64,000 bases of DNA from Paenibacillaceae bacterium GAS479 (GCA_900105225.1 LT629764.1:3678501-3742500); one strand, 5' to 3'; counted from the first letter of the stretch, positions 26,801 to 35,702 are shown. Numbers and translations are program-made. Notes: generated from the sequence alone by a model not told the origin.

Positions 26801-27229
26801 TTAATTTTTAATAATTGTCGCTATTTTATTTTTATTATCCCAATTCACAATAGCTCCTGCAGCTTCAGAAACAACACGCGTATTAATATAAAACTTGTTA
26901 TCTGTTTCTTCGAGGAATGGTGCTTGGGTAAGTGGGACTGATTGATCATTTATAGTTGCCGTTAAAACAGCATTAGTCATAGAGATTTCAATGTCCGAGT
27001 TTTTTGCGGTAACCGTCTTGCTTTTCTCATTCCAGTCTACAGTCATACCAAGAGTCTCAAATAATTCTCGGAAGGGTATCATGGCATTTCCGTTGATGAC
27101 GGTGGCTTTCTCCTTTAGAGTAACTCCGTTCACCACGATGATGCCCTCAACATGCTTCTGTGCACCATAAACAACAGTAATGGGAACCAATAAAAGAGTA
27201 AGTATGAGAGTTGCTATAATCTTTTTCAT
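26801..27229 (-). CDS. Small secreted stalk-domain protein (copper-amine-oxidase N-terminal type)
   Basis: A 142-residue protein with a signal peptide (MKKIIATLILTLLLVP, cleavage near VYGA) and one stalk domain (VNGVTLKEKATVINGNAMIPF, split by eye; then TLGMTVDWNEKSKTVTA and AAGAIVNWDNKNKI). The domain binds surfaces or other proteins in larger relatives. The gene lies between the IS3 fragment and the TraB gene. The corresponding place in the duplicated segment (36860-36880) lacks it completely, so it was either inserted into this copy or deleted from the other. Confidence 0.8.
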   Translation of the reverse strand: MKKIIATLILTLLLVPITVVYGAQKHVEGIIVVNGVTLKEKATVINGNAMIPFRELFETLGMTVDWNEKSKTVTAKNSDIEISMTNAVLTATINDQSVPLTQAPFLEETDNKFYINTRVVSEAAGAIVNWDNKNKIATIIKN

Positions 27230-27332
27230 TTTAATCTCCTTTTAATTGAATTTATATATAAGACGTAAACAGTTGGAAAATGTTGTGGTTAATTTAGAAA
27301 ATTTATGCAGGTATGACAACGAAGTGCTCGCC

Positions 27333-27373
27333 AAAAAAAACGCGAACCCGGCTGTCGGACAGCCAGACTCGCG
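27333..27373 (-). terminator. Terminator of the TraB/GumN gene
   Basis: An inner stem GGCTGT/ACAGCC (27350-27364) and outer CGCGA/TCGCG pairs, followed on the minus strand by eight Ts. A near-identical copy is at 36955-37000 and a decayed one at 35703-35745. Confidence 0.85.
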
Positions 27374-27393
27374 GTTATTTGTATTTGATAAGA

Positions 27394-28779
27394 CTATTCG
27401 CCTAAAAACTCTACGTTGTAACCTTTCTCCTTGAGCAAGTCGATGACCATGCCCTTTTGGGCGAAGTGTCCCGCGCCGACAACGACAAATGATGTGGATT
27501 GGCCCGGTTGCTTCAACAGCTCGTCCAGCTTGGTAGCCATGTTTTTGTCGCGTTCGCCAAATATACGGCTGGACTGCTCACTAGAGTTGGAACCTGATGT
27601 TCCATTGAAAATACCCGAAAAATCGGTCAAGTTCCCATCAGCCCATTGCTGCTGCATGAGCTTGAACTGCTCCGCATTTTTCTTGATCGCTTCAGGGGAA
27701 AGCAACACGTCCAGCAGGCCGTTCAGCTCTTTCTCCTGGTCGGCAGCCGGAACTTCGCTAAGCAGATCCGCCTGGAACTTAACGCCCTCAAGCTCTTTGA
27801 TCGGAAGCCCCTTGAGCAAGGCGTTGGTCGTAAAATACAGATCGACACCGGACGCCGACGCTTGAACGGCCTGTTCCGGCGACTCCACCATGGAAGCCAG
27901 CGACAGATTATTCGTTACCGCCCAAGGTCTATAGATGTCGTAAGCTCCTTCAGGCAGACTCATCTGTTTGTAAACGTCAACCAGCTTCTTATAGGTTTCC
28001 GGAGCAATATGATCCTTGATCGTACTGTTATCGTTGAAGGTCATCTTTTTCATAAAGTATTGCATCCCCGCAGGATCGGATTGCAGATTAGCTTCGACCC
28101 ACAACGAGTCAGAGCTGTTGAACGCTTCTTTGACACTCGGGTGCATCGGGTACATCACCGGCGAACCGATATGAATTGATCCAAGCAGGTACAGTGTATT
28201 GCCGCCGCTTGTCACTTTCCACATCAAACCTTTGGCGCCTTTATTGGCAGCCGCGAAGGCGTACTCTACAAGACGGCTTGCCAAAACGGCCGCCTGCTCA
28301 ACGGTTGCTGGCTGCTCCAGGCCAAGGCCTTTATCGCTGCCTTTCAGCACCCCGATTTGTTGAAAATATAACGCTGCATTTGCGGAGGAAGATTTAAGCT
28401 CGGCAGGTAGCTCGTACTGTGTCAGAGCGTTATAGAGCGCTTCAACGACTTGGCCTCTCGTGATTTTGGAGGAGCTGACATCGTCGTCAAGTGTTCCAGT
28501 TTTCGCAAAGCCGAGCCCGGCGAACTTTTGGCCGGTTGCCTCAATCAGCGAACCGAACTTGTCTGCGGTTAGCTGCTTGCGGAAGGTGCCGTCATAATAC
28601 CATTGAAGCGGATAGATGCCGTACTTTTCGCCTTCGTGAAGTGCGGGGATCGACCAGGCGCTAATGTCCGGGAGGGGCGGCGCCGCCTCGTTCGCATAGG
28701 TAACGGGTAAGTTGGCGAGCAAAAGCGAGCTTGCAAGCAGTGCACCTGCTGTGAGGCGCATATTCTTTTTCTTTAACAT
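27394..28779 (-). CDS. TraB/GumN-family exported protein
   Basis: A 461-residue protein with a signal peptide (ending near TYANEA). The N-terminal 150 residues resemble an S-layer-homology-like or helical wall module (SKITRGQVVEALYNAL). The TraB/GumN domain starts near residue 185 (MWKVTSGGNTLYLLGSIHIG) and ends with FVVVGAGHFAQKGMVIDLL, giving the GSIHIG and GxGH motifs. The family includes Enterococcus TraB, which shuts down pheromone activity, and putative metallopeptidase-like proteins. Its position beside a bacteriocin locus, and its two remnant copies inside the decayed duplicate, suggest a peptide-related role. That is inference. Confidence 0.85.
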   Translation of the reverse strand: MLKKKNMRLTAGALLASSLLLANLPVTYANEAAPPLPDISAWSIPALHEGEKYGIYPLQWYYDGTFRKQLTADKFGSLIEATGQKFAGLGFAKTGTLDDDVSSSKITRGQVVEALYNALTQYELPAELKSSSANAALYFQQIGVLKGSDKGLGLEQPATVEQAAVLASRLVEYAFAAANKGAKGLMWKVTSGGNTLYLLGSIHIGSPVMYPMHPSVKEAFNSSDSLWVEANLQSDPAGMQYFMKKMTFNDNSTIKDHIAPETYKKLVDVYKQMSLPEGAYDIYRPWAVTNNLSLASMVESPEQAVQASASGVDLYFTTNALLKGLPIKELEGVKFQADLLSEVPAADQEKELNGLLDVLLSPEAIKKNAEQFKLMQQQWADGNLTDFSGIFNGTSGSNSSEQSSRIFGERDKNMATKLDELLKQPGQSTSFVVVGAGHFAQKGMVIDLLKEKGYNVEFLGE

Positions 28780-29092
28780 GAATACAGTAGGACAACTCCT
28801 CTATATGGAATAATATAGATAAAAGATAATATTAGAGGTTATGTGAAACTTGGTGAATAACCAGTAATGGATTTATAACCCTTTAAACGTTGGTTCAGAT
28901 AAATCACGTTCAATAACTCTCTTTAGAAAAAAAATTGGAATGAGGGAACAGTGAAATGAAATTTATGGAAGGTACATGAAAAATGCGATAATTGAATTGT
29001 TTATTTTTCAACCGGTAGGTATGATAATGTTATAAATATCTCGATTAAAATACATTTTATTATTTCTAACTAAAGCTATTATAAAAGTTATG
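28780..29092. other. AT-rich gap, no gene supported
   Basis: About 310 bases of AT-rich DNA between the TraB gene and the hairpin at 29093. No frame with a ribosome site and no double-glycine leader was seen. Confidence 0.4.
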
Positions 29093-29161
29093 TTAGAGAC
29101 AGTGAGTGTAGAGAAAGTTGCATTCAAGTAATGGTTAGCAATTTCTCTACACTCGCTCTAA
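29093..29161. repeat. Long inverted repeat between the immunity candidate and the TraB gene
   Basis: TTAGAG, then GAGTGTAGAGAAA and TTGC on the left arm (29093-29121) match the complement of the right arm (29138-29161) with two small bulges, giving about 23 pairs and a 16-base loop. No T run follows, so it may act as a transcription stop, an RNA stabiliser or the trace of a small mobile element. Confidence 0.6.
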
Positions 29162-29251
29162 TTACAAGGCGAGATAAAATTAACTTGGCATCCTAAAGAT
29201 TAGGCAGTATGAAAAGGGAGACCAAAATGTACAGAAAGTAATAACCTACTA

Positions 29252-29419
29252 TTATTTTTCAGAAGTTTTAAAATCTAATTTTAATCCGGCAATAATTATA
29301 GCGAATCCAATTGTTAAAAGTAGTGAATTCGCAAAGGTCGTAATTTTTGAAAGAATTGTTGCATTGAATCCAAGGCCAAAAATCCACAACGCTTGACCCT
29401 TTAAAATTTTTCCAAACAT
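29252..29419 (-). CDS. 55-residue membrane protein, candidate bacteriocin immunity protein
   Basis: A 55-codon gene (MFGKILKGQALWIFGLG...) from ATG 29419 to TAA 29252, with AAGGAG eight bases upstream. It has two hydrophobic segments (about 10-22 and 31-47) and a charged C-terminal tail LDFKTSEK. Small two-helix basic proteins next to class II bacteriocin genes often confer immunity. Position (75 bases after the bacteriocin stop, same strand) and size fit that role, but no immunity motif is known that would prove it. It is too short for most gene finders. Confidence 0.6.
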   Translation of the reverse strand: MFGKILKGQALWIFGLGFNATILSKITTFANSLLLTIGFAIIIAGLKLDFKTSEK

Positions 29420-29494
29420 TAACATGTCTCCTTAACGGTATTTAGGGAAAACGAACTGTGAAGTTCGTTTTCCCTTTCTGTAATTATATTAAAA

Positions 29495-29749
29495 TTACCA
29501 CCAACCAGCAACGAGGTATCCAACTGCCCCGCCTGCGGCTCCTACAATGCCACCTGCTACTGCTCCTGGAATGACTCCTGGACCACCAGTAGCTACCGCT
29601 CCTCCAACTCCACCTGAAATCGCGCCGCCTACAGCCCCTTTTGCAGTATCCTTCCAAAAATCTTTAAAGCTCCAGTCGCCACCGTCAACCATAAGAAGTT
29701 GATCAACGTCCATCTCATGAAAAAGATTGTTAGTAAGTGTAGCTTGCAT
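29495..29749 (-). CDS. Double-glycine-leader class II bacteriocin precursor
   Basis: An 84-residue precursor. Start 29749 (MQATLTNNLF) follows AAAGGAG by nine bases; the longer frame from 29779 lacks a site. The 24-residue leader ends MDVDQLLMVDGG, with the Gly-Gly that C39 peptidases cleave. The 60-residue mature part starts DWSFKDFWKDTAKG and is dominated by Gly and Ala with many GxxxG spacings, ending in GYLVAGWW. Such peptides insert in target membranes. Only one peptide gene is seen, so it is a one-peptide type or its partner lies elsewhere. It is divergent from the exporter gene, whose control region it shares. Confidence 0.85.
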   Translation of the reverse strand: MQATLTNNLFHEMDVDQLLMVDGGDWSFKDFWKDTAKGAVGGAISGGVGGAVATGGPGVIPGAVAGGIVGAAGGAVGYLVAGWW

Positions 29750-29893
29750 TAAAAGCACTCCTTTAGGTTTTATATTCAATCAATTTACTCTTATAACTAT
29801 AAAAGTTAAATTGTTGAAAACAAGGAAAGATGGAATGGCTATTTACTGTTGGTCACTGCCACTATATCGTACCTATCAGTTTTTATTCTGTAT

Positions 29894-29939
29894 ATATCCA
29901 ATTCTGGATATTTTGTTTAGCTTTTTTCTCTGATATAAT
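29894..29939 (+). promoter_or_regulatory. Exporter promoter with palindromic operator candidate
   Basis: A palindrome ATATCC-N6-GGATAT (29894-29911) stands 22 bases before an extended -10 (TG-A-TATAAT, -10 at 29934-29939). Its right arm touches the -35 region. The bacteriocin gene reads away from the same 220-base interval, so the site could control both directions. A near-copy (36253-36299) fronts the decayed second locus with the same spacing, which argues for function. Confidence 0.65.
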
Positions 29940-29971
29940 TCCTATCTATTCCTGCGAGAAGGAGAAGTTTC

Positions 29972-32188
29972 ATGAACTTCAAACATTACCACCTCATCAA
30001 ACAGCATGACATCAAAGACTGCGGGGCAGCATGCCTCGCTACAATTTCTCGTCATTATGGCCTGAAAACTCCTATATCAAAAATAAGGGAAGTGGCGGGA
30101 ACCGATAAACAGGGAACAAGTGCCTACGGGATGATTAAAGCAGCAGAGAAACTGGGCTTTACGGCTAAAGGAGTGAAGGGAAACGCCGAAGCATTTTTCA
30201 GCGGTTTCCCGTTACCTGCGATAGCGCATGTGGTCATTGACCAATCTTTGCTTCATTACGTGGTCATACATAAGATTACAAAAAGACAAGTTGTCGTGGC
30301 CGATCCGGCTAAAGGAATTGTGAAATATAAACCGGAGCAGTTTTTTGAAATATGGACCGGAGTACTTATTTTGTTGACTCCCAGTCCACAATTTCAGAAG
30401 AAAGATGAGACTCAAGGAACGCTGTCGCGCTTTTTTTCTCTCTTAATTCCTCAGAAAGGGTTGCTGGTCAGCATTTTTTTGGCCTCCTTACTCTACACGG
30501 CGCTTGGTATACTAGGCGCTTTTTATTTCAAGTTTCTCTTAGATGAAATTGTTCCATACAGGCTGGAGCAAACGCTGACCTGGATCTCTGTTGGGGTCAT
30601 TATTTTAATGATTATTCAGCTTCTGCTTCAGGCATTTCGCAGCCAGCTCCTTCTTTACTTAAGCCAGAAGTTAGATATATCTCTTATTTTGGGATACTAC
30701 TACCATGTGCTGAGACTGCCGCTTGGTTTTTTTGAAACGCGGAAAACCGGAGAAATCATTTCTCGCTTGCTTGATGCGTCCAAAGTACGCGATGCTATAT
30801 CCGGAGCGGCGCTGACTATTATGATGGATACGTTGATGGTAGTGGCAGGAGGTATTATTCTCTATAACCAAAATGCTTACCTATTTGGAATTACAACACT
30901 GTTGATTCCGCTGTACATCCTTATTGTCTGGGGATTTCATAAACTGTTTGAGAGGCAAAACCGCGAGCAAATGGAGCAAAACTCTGTACTTACTTCATAT
31001 ATCGTGGAATCGATTAATGGAATTCAGACGGTGAAAGCCTATCAGGCGGAAACAGAGGCTAACCTAGAAACCGAAAAGAAATTTATCACACTGCTGCGCT
31101 CCCTCTTCCGATACGGAACTTCTTTAAATCTGCAAAGCACCTTGAAAGGTGCTGTTCAGGGAATAGGCGGTATCGTTATTGTATGGGTAGGGGCTAGTGA
31201 GGTTATCAAAGGTAACCTTACGATTGGCCAGCTTATTACATTCAATGCGTTATTGGCTTATTTCATCAATCCTATCCTGAATTTGATAAACTTGCAGGCT
31301 TCAATTCAAACCGCTGTTGTTGCGGCAGACCGGCTGGCCGAAATTATGGATCTTGACATGGAAAAACCTACCACGGATGACCGTAATTTGCAGCCGTTAT
31401 CGTTGAGCGGCCAGCCAATTGAATTTCAAGCCGTCGATTTTCGTTATGGAACCAGAGATTTGATCTTAAGAGGACTGAGCTGCACAATTCATTCGGGTGA
31501 GAAGATTGCGCTTGTCGGAGAAAGTGGATCGGGAAAAACAACACTAGCCAAGCTGCTGCTGCGGTTTTACAAACCTGAAACCGGTCAAATTCGTATTGGT
31601 GGACATCATATTGATGACATACAATTAGAGGCTCTGCGTAGTCGAATAAGTTACATTCCCCAAGAAACATTTTTTTTCAGCGGTTCAATTCGGGACAATC
31701 TTGCTCTTGGGGCTGTTCGAGAATTGGAAATGGAGGATATCGTTGAGACTGCTCGGCTTGCTCAAGCTCAGGAGTTTATTGAAAATCTTCCCCTTCGATA
31801 TAATACGATGCTGGAAGAGAATGCGTCCAACTTATCAGGCGGGCAAAGACAAAGGCTTGCTATTGCAAGAGCATTACTAACGAAACCAGATGTGCTCATT
31901 CTTGATGAAGCGACGAGCAACTTGGATACAACAACTGAGCGAGCGGTTTCAGAAACGATTCATAATTTGCAAAATATGACGATGATTATTATCGCGCATC
32001 GTTTAAGCACGGTTATGCGATGCGACCGAATTTTTGTTATGGATAAAGGGATGATTACAGAAAGCGGTACTCATGAGCAGTTGCTTCAGTTGGAAGGACG
32101 TTATTATGAGTTATGGAAGGATCAGCTTCCAGGATTGGATACAAAAAACAGAAACGAAAAGGCTGTTCTTGTTGGAGGCTTAACATGA
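29972..32188 (+). CDS. C39 peptidase-ABC bacteriocin exporter
   Basis: A 738-residue peptidase-containing ABC transporter that trims double-glycine leaders and exports the mature peptide. The N-terminal C39 domain (about 1-135) has the catalytic Cys17 (KDCGAACLA), His95 (LLHYVVIHK) and Asp111 (VVVADPAKG). A six-helix membrane domain follows (about 155-440). The nucleotide-binding domain has Walker A GESGSGKTT, signature LSGGQRQR and Walker B VLILDEATSNLD. All three activities appear intact. It is the natural partner of the divergent precursor at 29495. Its stop overlaps the adaptor gene (ATGA). Confidence 0.95.
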   Translation: MNFKHYHLIKQHDIKDCGAACLATISRHYGLKTPISKIREVAGTDKQGTSAYGMIKAAEKLGFTAKGVKGNAEAFFSGFPLPAIAHVVIDQSLLHYVVIHKITKRQVVVADPAKGIVKYKPEQFFEIWTGVLILLTPSPQFQKKDETQGTLSRFFSLLIPQKGLLVSIFLASLLYTALGILGAFYFKFLLDEIVPYRLEQTLTWISVGVIILMIIQLLLQAFRSQLLLYLSQKLDISLILGYYYHVLRLPLGFFETRKTGEIISRLLDASKVRDAISGAALTIMMDTLMVVAGGIILYNQNAYLFGITTLLIPLYILIVWGFHKLFERQNREQMEQNSVLTSYIVESINGIQTVKAYQAETEANLETEKKFITLLRSLFRYGTSLNLQSTLKGAVQGIGGIVIVWVGASEVIKGNLTIGQLITFNALLAYFINPILNLINLQASIQTAVVAADRLAEIMDLDMEKPTTDDRNLQPLSLSGQPIEFQAVDFRYGTRDLILRGLSCTIHSGEKIALVGESGSGKTTLAKLLLRFYKPETGQIRIGGHHIDDIQLEALRSRISYIPQETFFFSGSIRDNLALGAVRELEMEDIVETARLAQAQEFIENLPLRYNTMLEENASNLSGGQRQRLAIARALLTKPDVLILDEATSNLDTTTERAVSETIHNLQNMTMIIIAHRLSTVMRCDRIFVMDKGMITESGTHEQLLQLEGRYYELWKDQLPGLDTKNRNEKAVLVGGLT

Positions 32189-33555
32189 AGCTTTTAGAAT
32201 GGAATGCTTTGACGGACAGCAGTGAGATGCTTGAGGCGCGCACTCCGGCGGCAATACGCTGGTTTTTGTTTATACTTCCTATAAGTATTGCAGCTGCGCT
32301 TGTGTGGAGCTGGTACGCACAAATGGATGTTGTCGTTAAAACCCAAGGGGTAATAAAGACAAACGAACAGGTTGCCAAGATTATTCATCCGTCCAGCGGA
32401 ATTTTGGAACAAGTGTTTATTCAACAAGGACAACAGGTGAAGGCGGGAGACAAGTTGTATGTTGTGAACGCTGAGGCTTTGAAACAGGACTTAGAACGAT
32501 TGAAGCTCGACGATACCGAAACATCAGAAAAGCTAACATGGCTTATAGAGCTAAATAGTGATTTAGTTGAGAACGGGGGGCTTCCTAATCTTTCTAAGGA
32601 TGATTTGAATCATCCGGCGAGTTCGGAACGCGATAAATTCTACTATGCGTTTGCCAAAGTAATGAACGATCGTGCCTTTCTTTTAGAACAAATTAATAAT
32701 AAAGAAAAATTGGAAGAAAGCTTACTAAGAGACCAGAATTTATTAGATGCTCGCTCAGAGGAATATGATCGCTATGAGACTTATCGTTTGAAAAAAGCAC
32801 AAACTGTGCTTACGTTGGAACAGCTTCGGGAGAGCTATAAACAAGCGGTATTTCTAACTGAAGAAACACAATCCAATGAGTTTCGCGAACAGATTAAAGT
32901 TATGGAGCTGAAACTGCAGTCCGAAGAGAATGAATTCCGGTATATAGTCCGCTCTGATCTTGATTTGGCAAGGCAGAAAAAAAGGGAGTTAGACAAACAA
33001 CAATCGGATCTGATGATCGAGCTTCAATCTGCAATTAATTCCTTGACACTTGTAAAGAAAGAGACGGGAAGACAAATGAAGGACGTTCAGTCTCAGCTAA
33101 ATAAACGAGTTATTCGTGCCCCTCAATCTGGAATCGTCCATATGCAAAGCGAGATTGGTCCAGAGCAATACGTTCAGGAAGGGGTTCAATTGATGACTAT
33201 TGTTCCAGAAACAAAGTTTAGGATGCAGCTTTTTTTTAGTCAACAGGATATTGGCCGAGTGAAGGAAGGAGAGGAGATACGTCTTCGTCTGGCGTCATAT
33301 CCACAGGATGAGTACGGTACAGTTGAAGGCGAATTAAATTTACTCAGTTCGGATGCAACAATAGATCCGCAAAGCGGGGTTTCATATTTTATGGCTGAAG
33401 CATCCTTGAAATCAGGGGAATTAGTTGGCCCGAATGGCAGAAGAGCTTTGCTTCGAGCAGGGATGCAAGGGGAGGCATTCGTTATAACAGAAGAGAAAAG
33501 TGTACTCCGATGGCTTGCTGAAAAATTGGATTTTATTTCATTAGAGAAAAAATAA
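32185..33555 (+). CDS. HlyD-family secretion adaptor
   Basis: A 456-residue adaptor of the bacteriocin-exporter type. The start at 32185 follows GTTGGAGG and lies inside the exporter stop. One N-terminal helix (about 27-47, WFLFILPISIAAALVWSW) anchors it. A first biotinyl-lipoyl half follows (VIKTNEQVAKIIHPSSGIL), then a long coiled coil (about 95-315) and a closing lipoyl/barrel half (NKRVIRAPQSGIVHMQSEIG). It bridges exporter and cell surface. It is the accessory protein expected next to C39 exporters. Confidence 0.92.
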   Translation: MKLLEWNALTDSSEMLEARTPAAIRWFLFILPISIAAALVWSWYAQMDVVVKTQGVIKTNEQVAKIIHPSSGILEQVFIQQGQQVKAGDKLYVVNAEALKQDLERLKLDDTETSEKLTWLIELNSDLVENGGLPNLSKDDLNHPASSERDKFYYAFAKVMNDRAFLLEQINNKEKLEESLLRDQNLLDARSEEYDRYETYRLKKAQTVLTLEQLRESYKQAVFLTEETQSNEFREQIKVMELKLQSEENEFRYIVRSDLDLARQKKRELDKQQSDLMIELQSAINSLTLVKKETGRQMKDVQSQLNKRVIRAPQSGIVHMQSEIGPEQYVQEGVQLMTIVPETKFRMQLFFSQQDIGRVKEGEEIRLRLASYPQDEYGTVEGELNLLSSDATIDPQSGVSYFMAEASLKSGELVGPNGRRALLRAGMQGEAFVITEEKSVLRWLAEKLDFISLEKK

Positions 33556-33913
33556 ATTACATTGGATATTTATGCAAATGTATTTTAGAAGATATAAACA
33601 TTCTCTTTCAGAATTTTGAGGGGAGTGTTTTTCTATTTATATCGGAGGAACTGGGGGCGATGAAGAAGCGAAACGTCGTCTATCTGATTGACAATTGAAC
33701 CAAATCACTACTCACATGAGTATTTTTATATAATTGATGGGAATTAAGTCGATTGTATTTTTGGGAAACGGGTCCTTTTTTTATTGAGATAATTTCCCGA
33801 AAAACCCAATAAAAAATATATATATGTTTTATTTGATGTTAATTTATTCCTATATCGATGACACTAAAATAATGTGCTTAATTTTTAACATTTTATTCAA
33901 ATTTAATATAGTA
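33556..33913. other. AT-rich gap with a 12-codon mini-frame
   Basis: About 360 bases between the adaptor and the regulator. A ribosome site (GGAGG) and ATG near 33660 open a frame of only 12 codons (MKKRNVVYLIDN). It may be a fragment of a lost gene or a leader peptide. Nothing else is visible. Confidence 0.35.
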
Positions 33914-33933
33914 TATAATATTTCCATATTATA
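33914..33933. promoter_or_regulatory. Perfect palindrome before the regulator gene
   Basis: TATAATAT-TTCC-ATATTATA (33914-33933) lies 46 bases before the regulator start. It contains a TATAAT and could be the -10 region and an autoregulatory site at once. Confidence 0.45.
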
Positions 33934-33978
33934 ATATATTTACAGTAGTTAATGAGACGATTTGGGAGTGGAAGCACT

Positions 33979-34788
33979 ATGGTATTTGATCTTGATGAAA
34001 TCCCCGGATATACCATTCCTCAAGACTGGGTGCAAATGAGTTTTCTCGAAGGCATCGATTATTATTCGAAAAAGCGGGATGCACGATATGATTCTGCTAT
34101 GGGGCACTTGATTGCACCTTTAGCCTCCAACCAGTTGAATGCTCGCTTGGCTGCGCTATATCCAATGATGAAAAAAGCGAAAAAAGAAATAAATGGGCTC
34201 ATTGATCGTTTCCCATTTCCATGGTTCTTTATCCTTACGGATCAAGAAGGGATTATAATGGATATTTACGGACCCGCTACGGTGAAAGAAAGATTAAACC
34301 AGATTGAAATGAAACCAGGGGCTTCTCTATCTATGCATCACGCGGGAGTTAATGCTGTATCGGTATCCATACTGACGAGCAAGAAGTCTTGCGTTCAATA
34401 TAAGGAACACGAAATGGACCTATTTCACCAATTTGTTTGTCTGTGCTGTCCGATTCGATTAAATGGACAAATTGTAGGTTACCTTGATTTATCTCACAGT
34501 TACTCGTTCGATATTGAGATAACAGTTCCGCTAATGGAAATGCTTGTTCAATCAGTGGAAAGGATTTTGTCTGCTGGATTAGCTTCGCTGGCTGCTTTGG
34601 ATCGGGCGAAACTTACTCCAAGAGAAAAAGATGTTGCTCATCTATGGGTTCAGGGAAGAACGGCGAATGAAATCGGCTGGGAGCTTGGGATTACCGAGGG
34701 GACAGTAAGAAATATGGTCAAAAAAATATACGTCAAAACCTACGTTAAAGACAAGGCTGAATTTGTAAGAAGATTTTATAAAAGATAA
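33979..34788 (+). CDS. LuxR-type transcriptional regulator with GAF-like sensor domain
   Basis: A 269-residue regulator. Start 33979 (MVFDLDEIPG) was preferred to 33952 because GGGAG lies ten bases upstream. The middle (about 70-190) reads like a GAF/PAS-type sensor (WFFILTDQEGIIMDIYG, QIVGYLDLSHSYSFDIE). The C-terminal about 60 residues are a LuxR-type HTH (LTPREKDVAHLWVQGRTANE, then GTVRNMVKKIYVKT). It is the third gene after the bacteriocin exporter in the same direction. It may bind the palindromes at 29894 and 33914. Its ligand is unknown. Confidence 0.8.
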   Translation: MVFDLDEIPGYTIPQDWVQMSFLEGIDYYSKKRDARYDSAMGHLIAPLASNQLNARLAALYPMMKKAKKEINGLIDRFPFPWFFILTDQEGIIMDIYGPATVKERLNQIEMKPGASLSMHHAGVNAVSVSILTSKKSCVQYKEHEMDLFHQFVCLCCPIRLNGQIVGYLDLSHSYSFDIEITVPLMEMLVQSVERILSAGLASLAALDRAKLTPREKDVAHLWVQGRTANEIGWELGITEGTVRNMVKKIYVKTYVKDKAEFVRRFYKR

Positions 34789-34918
34789 TTGAAGCTATTA
34801 TTGTACCATTAAGGTTTTCTCAGCATCGTTTTTATATGAATCGGTATCAGGGGCTTGTACAAGCGGAAGAGTAATAAAACGACTGGATTCCATTATTAAC
34901 ATCTATAAAATGTTAATG

Positions 34919-35251
34919 TTAGCCGCTTACCAAATTCATGGCGGTGGTAGCTTTCTGCTGATTCCAGACTAGAATGGGACGATTTGATATGTGTGTTCTT
35001 GATAGCATCTTTGGCGGTATTCGCTCGTGAGTAAGATGTTTTACCTTGCAGGCTAATCTAAAGTGATAGGAAATTATCGCATGATTAAACACATCTAGGA
35101 TGCTTATCAAGAATCGCTGCTTGTAGTGGATCCATTTGTACTTAATATCCGTTTTCTACGGCTGATCGGAACCTGTAAGGAGGCGATTGCTAGCCAGACG
35201 CTTGGATACTTCATCTTTAGCTATCGCTGCGAGTTGAGCACATTCTTTCGT
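34919..35251 (-). pseudogene. Degenerate IS3-family OrfB (DDE transposase) remnant
   Basis: On the minus strand one frame gives SNRLLTGSDQP, a TAG stop (35156-35158), then KTDIKYKWIHYKQRFLISIL and DVFNHAIISYHFRLACK. This matches the TGPNQLW-TDIKYGYI...DVFDR-IVGYHIGL block of a group of Bacillales IS3 OrfB proteins; the Trp codon of QLW is the stop. Homology fades towards 34919. The OrfA type at 36440-36742 is the usual partner of this OrfB type, so both may be halves of one insertion sequence now separated by about 1.2 kb. Confidence 0.7.
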
Positions 35252-35702
35252 TTACAAGGGCGTTAAACTCCCTTAAATTGTAATCCGTAGCCCATTCCGT
35301 CTTCGGTAGCCATACGTACACGTCTGCCAGGAGCTCAAGGGTCAATCACAGATTTGTTCGTCACCAACCCAACTTGTAGGAAGGCATGGTAAAGGGCGAC
35401 CACTTCTGCAGACAGTCACCGCCGTTACTAGCCTTCCGTTTCTCATAGGTAGAGTAGGTGGATAGTTCTAAGCTGATGTTGTGTCTGAGCGCAATTTATG
35501 CGTGGGAAAATTCTATTTTATCTACAAGTGGGAGGGTGTTTTTCTAGTAGAACTTTGAGAATGTCCCTCTCGGTGCCGTCTATACGATTTATTTTTAAAC
35601 ACGATTTATTTACTACTTTTTTTGGCCATTGTAGTACCTATATGTAAACCATTTTTTTATTTTTGGGTGTCGTACTTCATTTTACAATTCGTCAAATAAA
35701 AC
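35252..35702. other. Decayed DNA, no intact gene
   Basis: About 450 bases with stops in all frames. It probably derives from the insertion sequence on its left, but I could not identify further homology. An AT-rich T-tract zone lies at 35610-35670. Confidence 0.4.
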
